Shown here: in pieces, positions 50,436 through 58,364 of the stretch
How positions within the stretch are numbered: the stretch's first letter is position 1
Layout: every line of letters starts with the position of its first letter
From: Sporomusa malonica
GTDB lineage: Bacteria > Bacillota > Negativicutes > Sporomusales > Sporomusaceae
NCBI RefSeq assembly: GCF_041428715.1
Contig: NZ_CP155572.1
Strand: one strand, 5' to 3'
Length of the DNA: 64,000 nt
Notes under the pieces: generated by a model
Databases searched by the model: none
Told to the model about the DNA's origin: nothing
Seen by the model: the letters and a program-made list of their open reading frames with translations, nothing else
Made by a program: the position numbers and the translations under genes

Positions 50436-50610
50436 GTGAGAATTGGCATTTTAACTTGCTCTGCAGCAACTCAGGATTTGGGGTGCTCATCAGTCAGTTG
50501 TCTTCATGATTTAAGAAAGAGAAAGGGGACATTTGAAAGGTACAGTAGTGAGCAAAATCTTGATCTAATTGGTATTATCAACTGTGCGGGATGTCCAACT
50601 AAAGGATACA
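50436..50610 (+). pseudogene. CGGC-domain protein, truncated
   Basis: GTG start after AAAGGGTGTGT. The first ~57 codons (RIGILTCSAATQD, then CAGCPT) are almost identical to the complete gene at 54471. Right after CAGCPT the sequence turns into GGATACAGAGGGAGG, a REP-B-like edge, and then the IS1182 left end. Confidence 0.8.
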
Positions 50611-50617
50611 GAGGGAG

Positions 50618-52294
50618 GGTTCGAAACCACTGAAAAAGTCAATAAATAAACAATGTTCCCTCTATTATGGTAAAATATAACTATAGATATTTGCCGGAAT
50701 GGAGGGATTTGCTTTTGCTTAGACATGTGCCGCACCAATTAAGTATATTTAGCGTGCTCTATGACAAAATTCCTAACGACCATATTTTGAAGACTATCGC
50801 TGCCAATGTTGATTTTAGGTTCATTAACGATTTGCTGAAAGATTCATATTGTAAGCACCTGGGGCGGCCTGCTAAGGAGCCTGAAATGCTAGCAAAGTTA
50901 CTTATTTTGCAATATCTATATAACTTATCAGATGTCAAAGTCATTGAAGAAGCCAGGCTAAACTTAGCCTATATGTGGTTTTTGGGACTAAATCCCGAAG
51001 ATGATCTGCCAGAAGCCAGTCTACTTACCAAGTTTAGGAGACATAGATTAAAAGATACAAGTGTGGATGATATTATCCAGGAAGTGGTCCGGCAATGTGT
51101 AGAAAAAGGCATTGTTAAAGATACAGGCCTGAGCGTTGACGCCACTCATACCAACGCCAATACAATTAAAAAAGTTCCGGAAAGAATCATGAAGCACCTA
51201 GCTAGAAGAATCATAAGGGCTATTGAGGAAGAAAACGGAGAAATCCCCTCTGAACTCATTGGCGAAGTACCCAACTACAAGCTCATAGAGGATCACAACG
51301 AAGCGAAGCAAATTATGAAGACATATGTAGAAGACCTGATTAGTAAAGCCGAAAACAATGTAGATCTTTCCATTCTTCCCAACAGCCAAAGAACTGTTAA
51401 CGAAGCAAAAGAAATATTACAAGATCCTAAATTTATTGCACAAAAGGGAATTCGTTCGCTTGTAGATAAAGATGCCCGTGTAGGGTATAAGTCTCAAACA
51501 GACAGCTTTTACGGTTATAAAGTAGAATTTGCAATGCTCTCTAAAACGAGGATTATTACTGCGGTGTCAGTTGAAAGCGGCGCATATGTAGATGGCAGCA
51601 AATTTGATGAACTTTATACGCGAAGTAAAGCATGTGGATTGACCATCAAAGAGGTGTATGGAGATAAAGCTTATTTTCGAAAACCAATCTTAGATACCTT
51701 ACAAACAGACTCGGTGGAAGCCATCATTCCAGTAAACTTTTGTGTCTACAAAATAGATGAAAGTAGATTTACTTACAATAAAGACAGCGATCAGTGGTTT
51801 TGTGAAATGGGCAACAACACCTGGAAGAAAGTGCACCAAAAATACAAAAATAAAAATGATGTTTATAAGTATCATTTTGATAAATCGCAATGTGCTCAGT
51901 GTCCCAAACTGCTCGAATGTGCTGGCAAGAACGTGAAGAAAAAAGTACTGGGCGTCAGTGAACATAATGCTCAATATTATGAACATAGTCAATTTGCTAA
52001 GACTAATCAGTTCAAGCTCAAGTACAAAAAACGAGCCAGCCATGAGTGGAAAAACGGGGAAATGAAGCGTTTCCACGGATTAGACCGTGCCCGAGGGTAC
52101 GGTCTAAAAAGCATGTCAATACAAGCCAAATTGACGGCCTTAGCCGTCAATCTTAAAAGGATAGCAGCACTAATATCCTTTTGTGGTCATAAATCCGGAA
52201 GGCAAATCGTTGATTTTCTAGTCTATCGCAGAATGACTATGCTACTTATGCAGATATACTAAAAAAAACAGGGATATATCAGTGGTTTCGAACC
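50618..52294 (+). mobile_element. IS1182 family insertion sequence
   Basis: Perfect 16-bp terminal inverted repeats GGTTCGAAACCACTGA (50618-50633) and its inverse (52279-52294). Outside both ends lies REP-B sequence: GGATACAGAGGGA left, CCGTCCCCTTGTATCC right. So the element sits within a REP-B palindrome or carries its arms along. Confidence 0.88.
50667..52262 (+). CDS. IS1182 family transposase
   Basis: 531 aa, intact. N-terminal DUF772-type DNA-binding domain (HLGRPAKEPEMLAKLLILQY, then LTKFRRHRL). DDE catalytic part from ~150 (DTGLSVDATHTNANT), second Asp near EVYGDKAYFRK, and a C-terminal Cys-rich patch CAQCPKLLECAG (Zn-like). The terminal Glu helix lies in RFHGLDRARGYGLKSM. It starts 34 bp inside the left terminal repeat. 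Confidence 0.93.
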   Translation: MVKYNYRYLPEWRDLLLLRHVPHQLSIFSVLYDKIPNDHILKTIAANVDFRFINDLLKDSYCKHLGRPAKEPEMLAKLLILQYLYNLSDVKVIEEARLNLAYMWFLGLNPEDDLPEASLLTKFRRHRLKDTSVDDIIQEVVRQCVEKGIVKDTGLSVDATHTNANTIKKVPERIMKHLARRIIRAIEEENGEIPSELIGEVPNYKLIEDHNEAKQIMKTYVEDLISKAENNVDLSILPNSQRTVNEAKEILQDPKFIAQKGIRSLVDKDARVGYKSQTDSFYGYKVEFAMLSKTRIITAVSVESGAYVDGSKFDELYTRSKACGLTIKEVYGDKAYFRKPILDTLQTDSVEAIIPVNFCVYKIDESRFTYNKDSDQWFCEMGNNTWKKVHQKYKNKNDVYKYHFDKSQCAQCPKLLECAGKNVKKKVLGVSEHNAQYYEHSQFAKTNQFKLKYKKRASHEWKNGEMKRFHGLDRARGYGLKSMSIQAKLTALAVNLKRIAALISFCGHKSGRQIVDFLVYRRMTMLLMQIY

Positions 52295-52378
52295 GTCCCC
52301 TTGTATCCTATTTAACAAAGTGCTGATGTGAAAGCTTATACGTTTCGTCTTGAAAGCTAGGGGAGCATTGGCAACAAC

Positions 52379-52406
52379 GAACAGGGTATATTAATTATAC
52401 CTGTTC
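52379..52406. repeat. Near-perfect palindrome
   Basis: GAACAGGGTATA...TATACCTGTTC, 11-bp arms with one mismatch around TTAAT. It may be an operator or a terminator remnant. A 5' fragment of the structured repeat (GGGTTCTGGGGGATTCT) follows at 52416. Confidence 0.5.
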
Positions 52407-52469
52407 CAAGTGCTTGTAAGGGTTCTGGGGGATTCTAATACCTATCTGGTATTACCTGGTAATAAAGAA

Positions 52470-52516
52470 AATAACAGCGATATCTCACTCTTTAAAATGG
52501 AGATATCGCTGTTATT
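52470..52516. terminator. Intrinsic terminator of the XRE gene
   Basis: AATAACAGCGATATCTC pairs perfectly (17 bp) with GAGATATCGCTGTTATT. It overlaps the last codons of the minus-strand regulator at 52512. Confidence 0.85.
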
Positions 52517-52766
52517 TATTTTCTTCAATTGGAATAAAGAACTTAATTACATCAACCTCTAACCCATCCGCGATAGCAAATAAAACATCAAGAGAAAAAG
52601 CTTTTGTGGAATTAGGCGCTTCAATTTTACTTAGGTAACTTTTGCTGATGCCAATTTTATCAGCTAATTCATCTTGTGAAAGTCCCTTTTTGATGCGATA
52701 ATGAACGATTTTCTTAGCAATTTGGCGATAACGTTCGTCATTGCTGGATTTCATAAATAGTTTCAC
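52512..52766 (-). CDS. XRE family helix-turn-helix regulator
   Basis: 84 aa, a single HTH_3 domain: RYRQIAKKIVHYRIKKGLSQ, then DELADKIGISKSYLSKIEAP. The C-terminal half matches the short SinR-like type (VLFAIADGLEVDVIKFF). The promoter side has TTTCACTTATAGTG operators, so it probably represses itself. It is divergent from the membrane-bound GGDEF gene at 52965, whose promoter would share the same operators; this suggests control of c-di-GMP synthesis. Ribosome-binding site AGAGGTGAAAC. Confidence 0.9.
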   Translation of the reverse strand: MKLFMKSSNDERYRQIAKKIVHYRIKKGLSQDELADKIGISKSYLSKIEAPNSTKAFSLDVLFAIADGLEVDVIKFFIPIEENK

Positions 52767-52805
52767 CTCTACAATAAATTATAGAGATCTTTTACATATT
52801 GGTCA

Positions 52806-52857
52806 TTTCACTTATAGTGAAACAAAATTCTAGCATATTATTGCACTATAAGTGAAA
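52806..52857. promoter_or_regulatory. Paired operator sites for the XRE regulator
   Basis: Site 1 TTTCACTTATAGTGAAA (52806-52822) is a perfect palindrome. Site 2 CACTATAAGTGAAA (52844-52857) is the inverse of its first 14 bases. They are about 36 bp apart centre to centre, between the divergent genes. Confidence 0.75.
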
Positions 52858-52964
52858 TATTGTTATACTAAATTAGTAATCTAACATGTAACTTATTGAT
52901 TTAAGGAAGTAGAAAAACTTACAAGCTTTCCAGGTCTCGAAATCGGTAGAGGGGGCATGTCTAA

Positions 52965-53624
52965 GTGTTTTACAATTTCGCACGTTTCATACTCACGATG
53001 TCTGGAATAGTGTTAGGTTTAACTGGATATTATTTTGGAGCAATTTACCGGGTCGATGATGAAAGGTTATTGTGGGTAGGAACTACAATAATATTTGCCG
53101 TCGGTGGATTTGTTATTGGTGGTTTAATCGAAAAGCTAAGTATCAATTCCCATACCGATTATTTAACTGGGTTATGGAACCGGCGATATTTCTACTTAAC
53201 GCTGGATGAACAAGGGGAACGAGCATTTAGTGGAAACAAACAGTTGTACGTCGCTATGATAGATGTGGACGGGTTTAAAAATGTCAACGATAGGTATGGT
53301 CACTCTATTGGTGATGTACTATTGTCCGGCATTGCAGCTATATTAAGAAAAAGTACCCGAAGCAAGGATATTGTAATCCGTTGGGGCGGAGATGAATTCG
53401 TAATCATTTTTACAGGGGTATCCCTCAAAAACGCTCTTGAAGTCATGGAGAGAATTCGTTTTAAAGTTGAAAGTACTTTTTCTTCATATCAATTAACGAT
53501 AAGCAGTGGGATTATCTTGTTGGAACGAAATCAGGATCTGGAAGAACTTTTGAGAAAAGCCGATCAAGCTTTATATAAAGCTAAAGAACAGAAAAATGCG
53601 GTTATTACGGTAACAGACTTGTGA
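52965..53624 (+). CDS. Membrane-bound diguanylate cyclase (GGDEF)
   Basis: 219 aa, GTG start after GAGGGGGCAT. Two N-terminal membrane helices (FILTMSGIVLGLTGYYFG; LLWVGTTIIFAVGGFVIGG). GGDEF domain from ~65: DYLTGLWNRRYF, metal site VAMIDVDGFKNVND, active site GGDEF at ~142-146, and an RxxD inhibitory site (RSKD) five residues before. All catalytic features are present, so it should synthesise c-di-GMP. There is no separate sensor domain. The next gene overlaps its stop by 4 bp. Confidence 0.93.
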   Translation: MFYNFARFILTMSGIVLGLTGYYFGAIYRVDDERLLWVGTTIIFAVGGFVIGGLIEKLSINSHTDYLTGLWNRRYFYLTLDEQGERAFSGNKQLYVAMIDVDGFKNVNDRYGHSIGDVLLSGIAAILRKSTRSKDIVIRWGGDEFVIIFTGVSLKNALEVMERIRFKVESTFSSYQLTISSGIILLERNQDLEELLRKADQALYKAKEQKNAVITVTDL

Positions 53625-53806
53625 ATATGCAATATCCAGATTTCAAGAAACAAGAGATTGAGCTATATGATAAAATTCAGAAATTATCTGATGAGTTTGA
53701 TCGGCTGAATAAAGCGGGAAAAGATACAACGGATACTGCCCAAAAACTCGAAACAGTTTTGAAAGAATTTTTGCTGTTCCGGCAGCAAAATGTTATAAAA
53801 GTCTGA
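53621..53806 (+). CDS. Small helical protein coupled to the diguanylate cyclase (Spo0E-like?)
   Basis: 61 aa. The GTG start overlaps the cyclase stop (GTGA), implying translational coupling; ATG 53627 is an alternative. The sequence KQEIELYDKIQKLSDEFDRL and a later QKLETVLKEFL predicts a two-helix hairpin, the shape of Spo0E-type aspartyl phosphatases. The SQxLD signature is only loosely present (TAQKLETVL). It may be a partner or antagonist of the cyclase. Family assignment uncertain. Confidence 0.55.
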   Translation: MNMQYPDFKKQEIELYDKIQKLSDEFDRLNKAGKDTTDTAQKLETVLKEFLLFRQQNVIKV

Positions 53807-53967
53807 AGTAATGACAACAGATTCAATCACGTGTACAGAGGGTCAACTCTCTTGGGAAACGCGGGGACATGTGAGAGACAGATACATTGTCCCTGGGAAC
53901 TAAGATGCTCATATTAGTCTGGAGTGGTTTGTATGCAAGGCAGGCTCGAAAGAGTGGTCGAAAATAA

Positions 53968-53992
53968 TGTCAATAACCCCGTCCCCTTGACA
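53968..53992 (+). repeat. REP-A element, intact
   Basis: TGTCAATAACCCCGTCCCCT then TGACA; the uninterrupted form of the sequence that IS110 copies 2 and 3 split after CCCC. Confidence 0.8.
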
Positions 53993-54099
53993 ACGTCCAT
54001 GTAAAATAAAAATTTGACCAAAGACATTATCGGTTATGAAGCATGGGGCTTACGCTGAGTGAGAAAAGTGAGGTTTTAGAGGAGGAAAATAAATGGTCC

Positions 54100-54310
54100 G
54101 TCAATAATAGATAGATGAGCTGACTAGATGATATAACCGAACTTCTGACAAATCGATGACGGAGGTTTGGGGTAGAATTCCTGTTTAATGAAGTAAGGAC
54201 TAGTGCGACTGATCCAAGCGAACAAAATAGGGCGTTTAAAATTGTTGATTGATAGGATTGTTTATAATCGTATGGATAATGGTGTAACGCTAGAAGTTTT
54301 GTATAAGTAA
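54100..54310 (+). pseudogene. Large serine recombinase C-terminal relic
   Basis: Broken frames give ATDPSEQNRAFK-like TSATDPSEQNRAF and RIVYNRMDNGVTLEVLYK. This is the same terminal segment as at 62175-62636, with several stops. It is followed by the CTCCTGC hairpin as in the other copies. Confidence 0.65.
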
Positions 54311-54334
54311 ATTGAATAAGGGCAAAAAAGAAAG

Positions 54335-54370
54335 ACTCCTGCCAAGTTTGCATAAATTTGGCAGGAACTT
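54335..54370 (+). terminator. CTCCTGC hairpin
   Basis: GACTCCTGCCAAGTTT pairs with AAATTTGGCAGGA. The ~90 bp after it (GGCAAATATTACAAAATACG...) match the region after the hairpin at 60313. Confidence 0.7.
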
Positions 54371-54470
54371 TGTGCATTTGTGGCAAATATTACAAAATAC
54401 GTAATAGAGTTTCTACTTACTCGGGGAACAGTTGCATTGAGTCGCGTTGTTCGTGAAAAGGGGTGTAATA

Positions 54471-54899
54471 GTGAGAATTGGCATTTTGACTTGCTCTGCG
54501 GCAACTCAGGATTCGGGGTGCTCATCAGTTAGTTGCCTTCATGATTTAAGAAAGAGAAAAGGGGCATTTGAAAGGTATAGTAGTGATCAAACACTTGACT
54601 TAATTGGTATTATCAACTGTGCAGGATGCCCAACTTTAGCCGGTCCAGAAAAACTATTGAGTAGAATTCGTTCATTAGCAGAATTTCGGGTTGATGCTAT
54701 TCATTTTTCATATTGCATGGATGCTCTATGTCCTTACAAATCAAAGTATCAGGCATTAATAAAAGAGCAATTTCCGACTATTGACGTTATAATAGGAACT
54801 CATGAAGCCCATGTGACGCATGAACAATTTAGAGAAAGTGTTAAAGGATTATTCTGTCAGCCTAAGCGAACAATGGTTGAGGTTATAAAAGGAAAGTAG
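54471..54899 (+). CDS. CGGC domain protein, complete copy
   Basis: 142 aa, GTG start with AAAGGGGTG upstream. RIGILTCSAATQDSGCSSVS starts the CGGC domain, followed by a Cys-containing INCAGCPTLAG and HFSYCMDALCPYK. The five or more Cys could bind a metal or cluster; the family is often predicted to be metal-binding and redox related, without known function. Two truncated copies (50436, 60418) share the upstream region, so the gene has been duplicated and broken repeatedly. Confidence 0.82.
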   Translation: MRIGILTCSAATQDSGCSSVSCLHDLRKRKGAFERYSSDQTLDLIGIINCAGCPTLAGPEKLLSRIRSLAEFRVDAIHFSYCMDALCPYKSKYQALIKEQFPTIDVIIGTHEAHVTHEQFRESVKGLFCQPKRTMVEVIKGK

Positions 54900-54973
54900 T
54901 TACAAAATATATGGGACGGAATTGCTGACACCTATGGCTTTCGTACATGATCTCAGTCTTTAGTCAATTTTAT

Positions 54974-54992
54974 GTCGATAACCCCGTCCCCT
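54974..54992 (+). repeat. REP-A left half, interrupted by IS110 copy 3
   Basis: GTCGATAACCCCGTCCCCT; the right half TTGACATTAATTAGC follows the IS at 56636. Confidence 0.7.
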
Positions 54993-56635
54993 GTAAGATG
55001 TAGTACAGAAGGGTTATCCATTCTGGGGCAGAAAAACTCCGAACAATCAGTTTTATGTATAATTAGGAAGAAGGATATGAATGTCCCTGTCCCAGGGAAG
55101 AATTTTTCTATACCCATGACATTAGACGATTCATCCATTTCCAAAGAATTTACGTTTTAGCTGGTTGGGAGCTTATTCCCGCTTCACGTGCAAGGTTGTA
55201 ATCTTTGATATTGGAATGGATAATCCTTCAATATATTTCTTGGAGGCCCGTTATGATAACTAATCGTCCAGTTATTGGTATTGATGTAGCCAAAAATTTT
55301 TGTTATTACGCAGCAGTTTCGCCAACCTGTACAACATTTTTAAAACCATTTAAAGCCCTAAATACTAAGCAAGGACTATTATTCGTTTTAGGGCAAATAA
55401 GAAAAGTGGAAGAAGCATTTAGTAGTAAACCGGTCATCGCCTTAGAATCCACGGGTCACTACTCTCAACGCATCGTCCACTTTTTCTTGAAACAGGGGTT
55501 TGAAGTCTACCACATCAATCCCCTTATTTCTCATTCTATCAAAAATTCTGTTGTAAGGAAAGTTAAGACAGATCAGGTTGATGCTCTTGAGTTGGCAAGA
55601 TTGTTGTTTATTCACACTTTTCATCCCACAACTATGCCAAAGGAACAGCTTGCGAATTTGAAGGTTTTGACAAGAACAAGAGGTCAGGTAGTACAACAAA
55701 GAGTCGAATCTCTCAATAAATTGCAGTCTAGTATTGAGCAGATTGCTCCACTATTTCCCGATGTCCTCAATCCTGGATCACTTACCGCCTTGACTCTCTT
55801 AAGCAAGTTTCCTTTGCCTTGTGAGTGGACAAAGAATGCCAATCAAAAGGCCATCCTTGATATGCTGGAAACTTTACCTCGTAGGGGTAAACTATACGCT
55901 CAACAAAAATATGCCGCCTTACTATCTTGTGCCGACGATGCCCAAGTTACCGGCATATCGCTGGAGGCCTATGCATGCACGGTACGGTGCTATGCTAATA
56001 TAGTTCAGTCGTTAGATGTACAGATTAGTATGATTGATGAGCAAATTAAGGTGCTTTCCGAACAGTTACCGGAAGTTGCGCTATTAAAAAGCATACCCGG
56101 TATAGGCAATGCATTGGCACCCATTATCCTTGGCGAGATAGGTGATATTGACCGATTTATGAACGCTAAGCAGTTGGTGGCTTTTAGCGGTATTGATCCA
56201 TCAGTTAAGCAATCGGGTAATTTTGTAGGTACTAAAAATAAGGTAACCAAACGGGGATCGCCATTTCTACGCCATGCCCTTTATATTGCTGCTACGACAT
56301 CTATTCGAAAAGAATTGAAAGGCTCACAGGTTAACTCAGTGATTTACGAATATTACCAACGGAAAATTGAAACGAAAACCAAGAAACAAGCTCTAGGCGC
56401 TGTTATGAACAAGCTATTACGTATCATATTCTCGGTATTGAAGAGTAAACAGTCATTCCGTTTGATTACCCCTGAGCAACAAGTTGAAATGTATCAAAAA
56501 ATCCTACAAAAAGCGGCCTAACGAAGAAGAAAAACCAAAACATTACCTATTCCCTTCTCAAATATTGTTCGGTATTGGGAAAGGTTTGTTTCCCTATGCG
56601 TAATTTTCTTTAAACAAAAAATCCAGAAAAAGACT
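54991..56635 (+). mobile_element. IS110 family insertion sequence, copy 3
   Basis: Same 1.64-kb unit between CT core dinucleotides (54991-54992 and 56634-56635). Sequence and right flank are closest to copy 2. The left non-coding region (54993-55252) preserves the long-range 16-bp stem of the candidate bridge RNA. Confidence 0.88.
55253..56521 (+). CDS. IS110 family transposase (copy 3)
   Basis: 422 aa, intact, identical in protein sequence to copy 2. ATG 55253 is preceded by CTTGGAGGCCCGTT. DEDD motifs IGIDVAKN, ALESTGHYS, KTDQVDAL and the C-terminal Ser motif AFSGIDPSVKQ are all present, so the enzyme should be able to recombine with its bridge RNA. Confidence 0.95.
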   Translation: MITNRPVIGIDVAKNFCYYAAVSPTCTTFLKPFKALNTKQGLLFVLGQIRKVEEAFSSKPVIALESTGHYSQRIVHFFLKQGFEVYHINPLISHSIKNSVVRKVKTDQVDALELARLLFIHTFHPTTMPKEQLANLKVLTRTRGQVVQQRVESLNKLQSSIEQIAPLFPDVLNPGSLTALTLLSKFPLPCEWTKNANQKAILDMLETLPRRGKLYAQQKYAALLSCADDAQVTGISLEAYACTVRCYANIVQSLDVQISMIDEQIKVLSEQLPEVALLKSIPGIGNALAPIILGEIGDIDRFMNAKQLVAFSGIDPSVKQSGNFVGTKNKVTKRGSPFLRHALYIAATTSIRKELKGSQVNSVIYEYYQRKIETKTKKQALGAVMNKLLRIIFSVLKSKQSFRLITPEQQVEMYQKILQKAA

Positions 56636-56754
56636 TGACATTAATTAGCTGGTCTTTGACATCCTCCTTATGGGATAATCAAGAATGATTATTATGGGAA
56701 TACTCACCCAACATAAGGATGTATGACAAACTAGTAATTTCCGCCATCTTCTTT

Positions 56755-57060
56755 AATGAGACATTGGTCAAGTTATTGACTAATGTCTATTTTAAGATTC
56801 GATATACAGCGTTGCATGTTATGGAGTAAATTTATGAGGCCGCAAAGCCAGATAAATTGTGGCTTTGAAAGATACGGAAATGGCATGTTATGGTACGATT
56901 TAATGACATGTACCTAGAATAAGAAAATGCCTATTGAAGCCTGAAATTCAAGGAGTTCCACTTTAGTTCCATTTTTACATGACAGTGGTGCCAAATACAT
57001 TAAAGTAACATATTCGTTAAGATCAACCGGGCGAACCGTATCACTGGTAAAATGGCAAGA
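56755..57060 (+). repeat. Structured repeat, near-complete copy
   Basis: Hairpin AGACATTGGTCAA...TTGACTAATGTCT, TTGCATGTTATGGAG with GAGGCCGCAAAGCCAG, AATGGCATGTTATGG, AATGACATGTACCTAGAA, 3' end GTGGTGCCAAATACATTAAA-GTAAC, and the tail AGATCAACCGGGCGAACCGT to 57060. Confidence 0.85.
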
Positions 57061-57068
57061 AAATGGAT

Positions 57069-57105
57069 AACTCCTGTCAGATCCGTGTGGATTTGGCAGG
57101 AGTTT
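57069..57105 (+). terminator. CTCCTGC hairpin
   Basis: ACTCCTGTCAGATCC pairs with GGATTTGGCAGGAGT, T-run after; directly behind the structured repeat. Confidence 0.75.
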
Positions 57106-57248
57106 TTGTGTTTTACTGGAAATTTATAGCTTATTACATATAATATGATGATGAGAGTTGAATGGATAGATTTAGCCTGTTTATTTAGTAGGTTCTAGAT
57201 TGTTGGCTTTTGCAATGTAGTGAACTTAAAGAGTACGGAGGCAATTCA

Positions 57249-57818
57249 ATGTCATTTAAAGAGGTATTTAAATCTTTCCCACTTATTGAACTGAAAAGGT
57301 TGAGATTACGATCCATGCATCCAAGTGATGCAGAAAGATACTTAGGATGGTTTTCAGCGAAAGAAGTGCAACAGTTTTTAAGCGGACTGGCATGTCCAAA
57401 AGATATAGAAGAGGCCAGACGGTTTATAGAAAATATGAACGGAAGATATTTTAAAAGTAAGCTTACCATTTGTTGGGGTATTGCTTTGAAAGAAAGCGAT
57501 GAATTAGTAGGAAGAATTGAACTATGTAGATTTGTTCGTCAGTCAATGGCAGAGGTTGCCTACTCGCTCTCCCAAGAGCATTGGAATAACGGGTATATGA
57601 CAGAGGCTTTGCAGGGAACTGTAAAATTCGGATTTCAAAAGATGGGATTACATAGGATACAGGCTGCCGTAGTTCCTGAAAATATTGCATCAGTTAAGGT
57701 TTTATGCAAAGCAGGGTTTTCGCAGGAAGGATTATTTCGGCAATATAATTATGGAAACGAGTTTAGAGATACACTCATGATGTCCATATTAAAAGATGAA
57801 ATACTGGGGATGCGGTAA
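57249..57818 (+). CDS. GNAT family N-acetyltransferase (RimJ/RimL type)
   Basis: 189 aa from ATG 57249 (ACGGAGGCAATTCA upstream). Acetyltransf_3 pattern: LIELKRLRLRSMHPSDAERY at the start, VGRIELCRFVRQSMAEVAYS, then NNGYMTEALQGTVKFGFQ and HRIQAAVVPENIASVKVLCK with the closing GF. Such enzymes acetylate ribosomal proteins, peptides or antibiotics. No partner gene is visible; a methyltransferase relic follows. Confidence 0.9.
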   Translation: MSFKEVFKSFPLIELKRLRLRSMHPSDAERYLGWFSAKEVQQFLSGLACPKDIEEARRFIENMNGRYFKSKLTICWGIALKESDELVGRIELCRFVRQSMAEVAYSLSQEHWNNGYMTEALQGTVKFGFQKMGLHRIQAAVVPENIASVKVLCKAGFSQEGLFRQYNYGNEFRDTLMMSILKDEILGMR

Positions 57819-57899
57819 GATGATTTTTGGATGGTAGCTTTATTATAGCTATGGTTCTTTTGTGGTGGAGTATAGGTTCAAGGAGATTTGTAAATGAGA

Positions 57900-58164
57900 T
57901 TATAAATAAACCCAGGTCCGGAATGGTATAAAAAAATATGCTCACTTGATATTCAAGATATGTCTTGGGTTGAACATACTAAAGATGAAATCGACTTTAT
58001 CATTGATATTATGGAGTTATCAGGAAAAGAAAGAATTTTGGATTAGCATGTGGATTTGGTAGACATGCAATAGAACTTGCAAAAAAAGGTTTTTCAGTAG
58101 TTGGTGTTGATATTACAACTGAGTATATAAAAGAGGCTAGGAGAATTTCTTCTCTCAAAAGTAT
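57900..58164 (+). pseudogene. SAM-dependent methyltransferase fragment
   Basis: Reads PGPEWYKKICSLDIQDMSWV, then DFIIDIMELSGKERILD. After a one-base change it continues ACGFGRHAIELAKKGFSVVG and VDITTEYIKEA, the SAM-binding motif I and post-I region. The frame then runs into a REP-C pair at 58165. About 150 residues of the C-terminus are missing. Confidence 0.75.
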
Positions 58165-58245
58165 AAAAGGGGACGTTCCTCTTTTGACACTTTGCGAATC
58201 GAGCTGAATATGTTGGCAAAATAGGAACGTCCCCATGTCCTTTTT
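58165..58245. repeat. REP-C inverted pair
   Basis: GGGGACGTTCCTCTTTTG (58169-58186) and CAAAATAGGAACGTCCCC (58217-58234) are inverse with one mismatch; 30-base loop. Confidence 0.7.
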
Positions 58246-58260
58246 GTTGCTAAAGCATAG

Positions 58261-58288
58261 GATACAATTAGAACCGTCCCCTTGTATC
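58261..58288 (+). repeat. REP-B element after a RAYT tail
   Basis: GATACAATTAGAACCGTCCC then CTTGTATC: perfect 7-bp stem GATACAA/TTGTATC. The bases before it (GTTGCTAAAGCATAG) are the last codons of a RAYT gene. Confidence 0.75.
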
Positions 58289-58364
58289 CATCAGCAATAT
58301 CATACAAGATTTAACTTCAAAATAGTGATAAACTTTTTCCATCAGTGGATGGAGGGTTTATTTT

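Noticed and set aside
54972..55160. 62-codon open frame in the IS110 left end (MSITPSPVRCS...)
   Set aside because: It lies in the conserved non-coding end, starts within a REP and has no ribosome-binding site; conservation is explained by IS identity and RNA structure.
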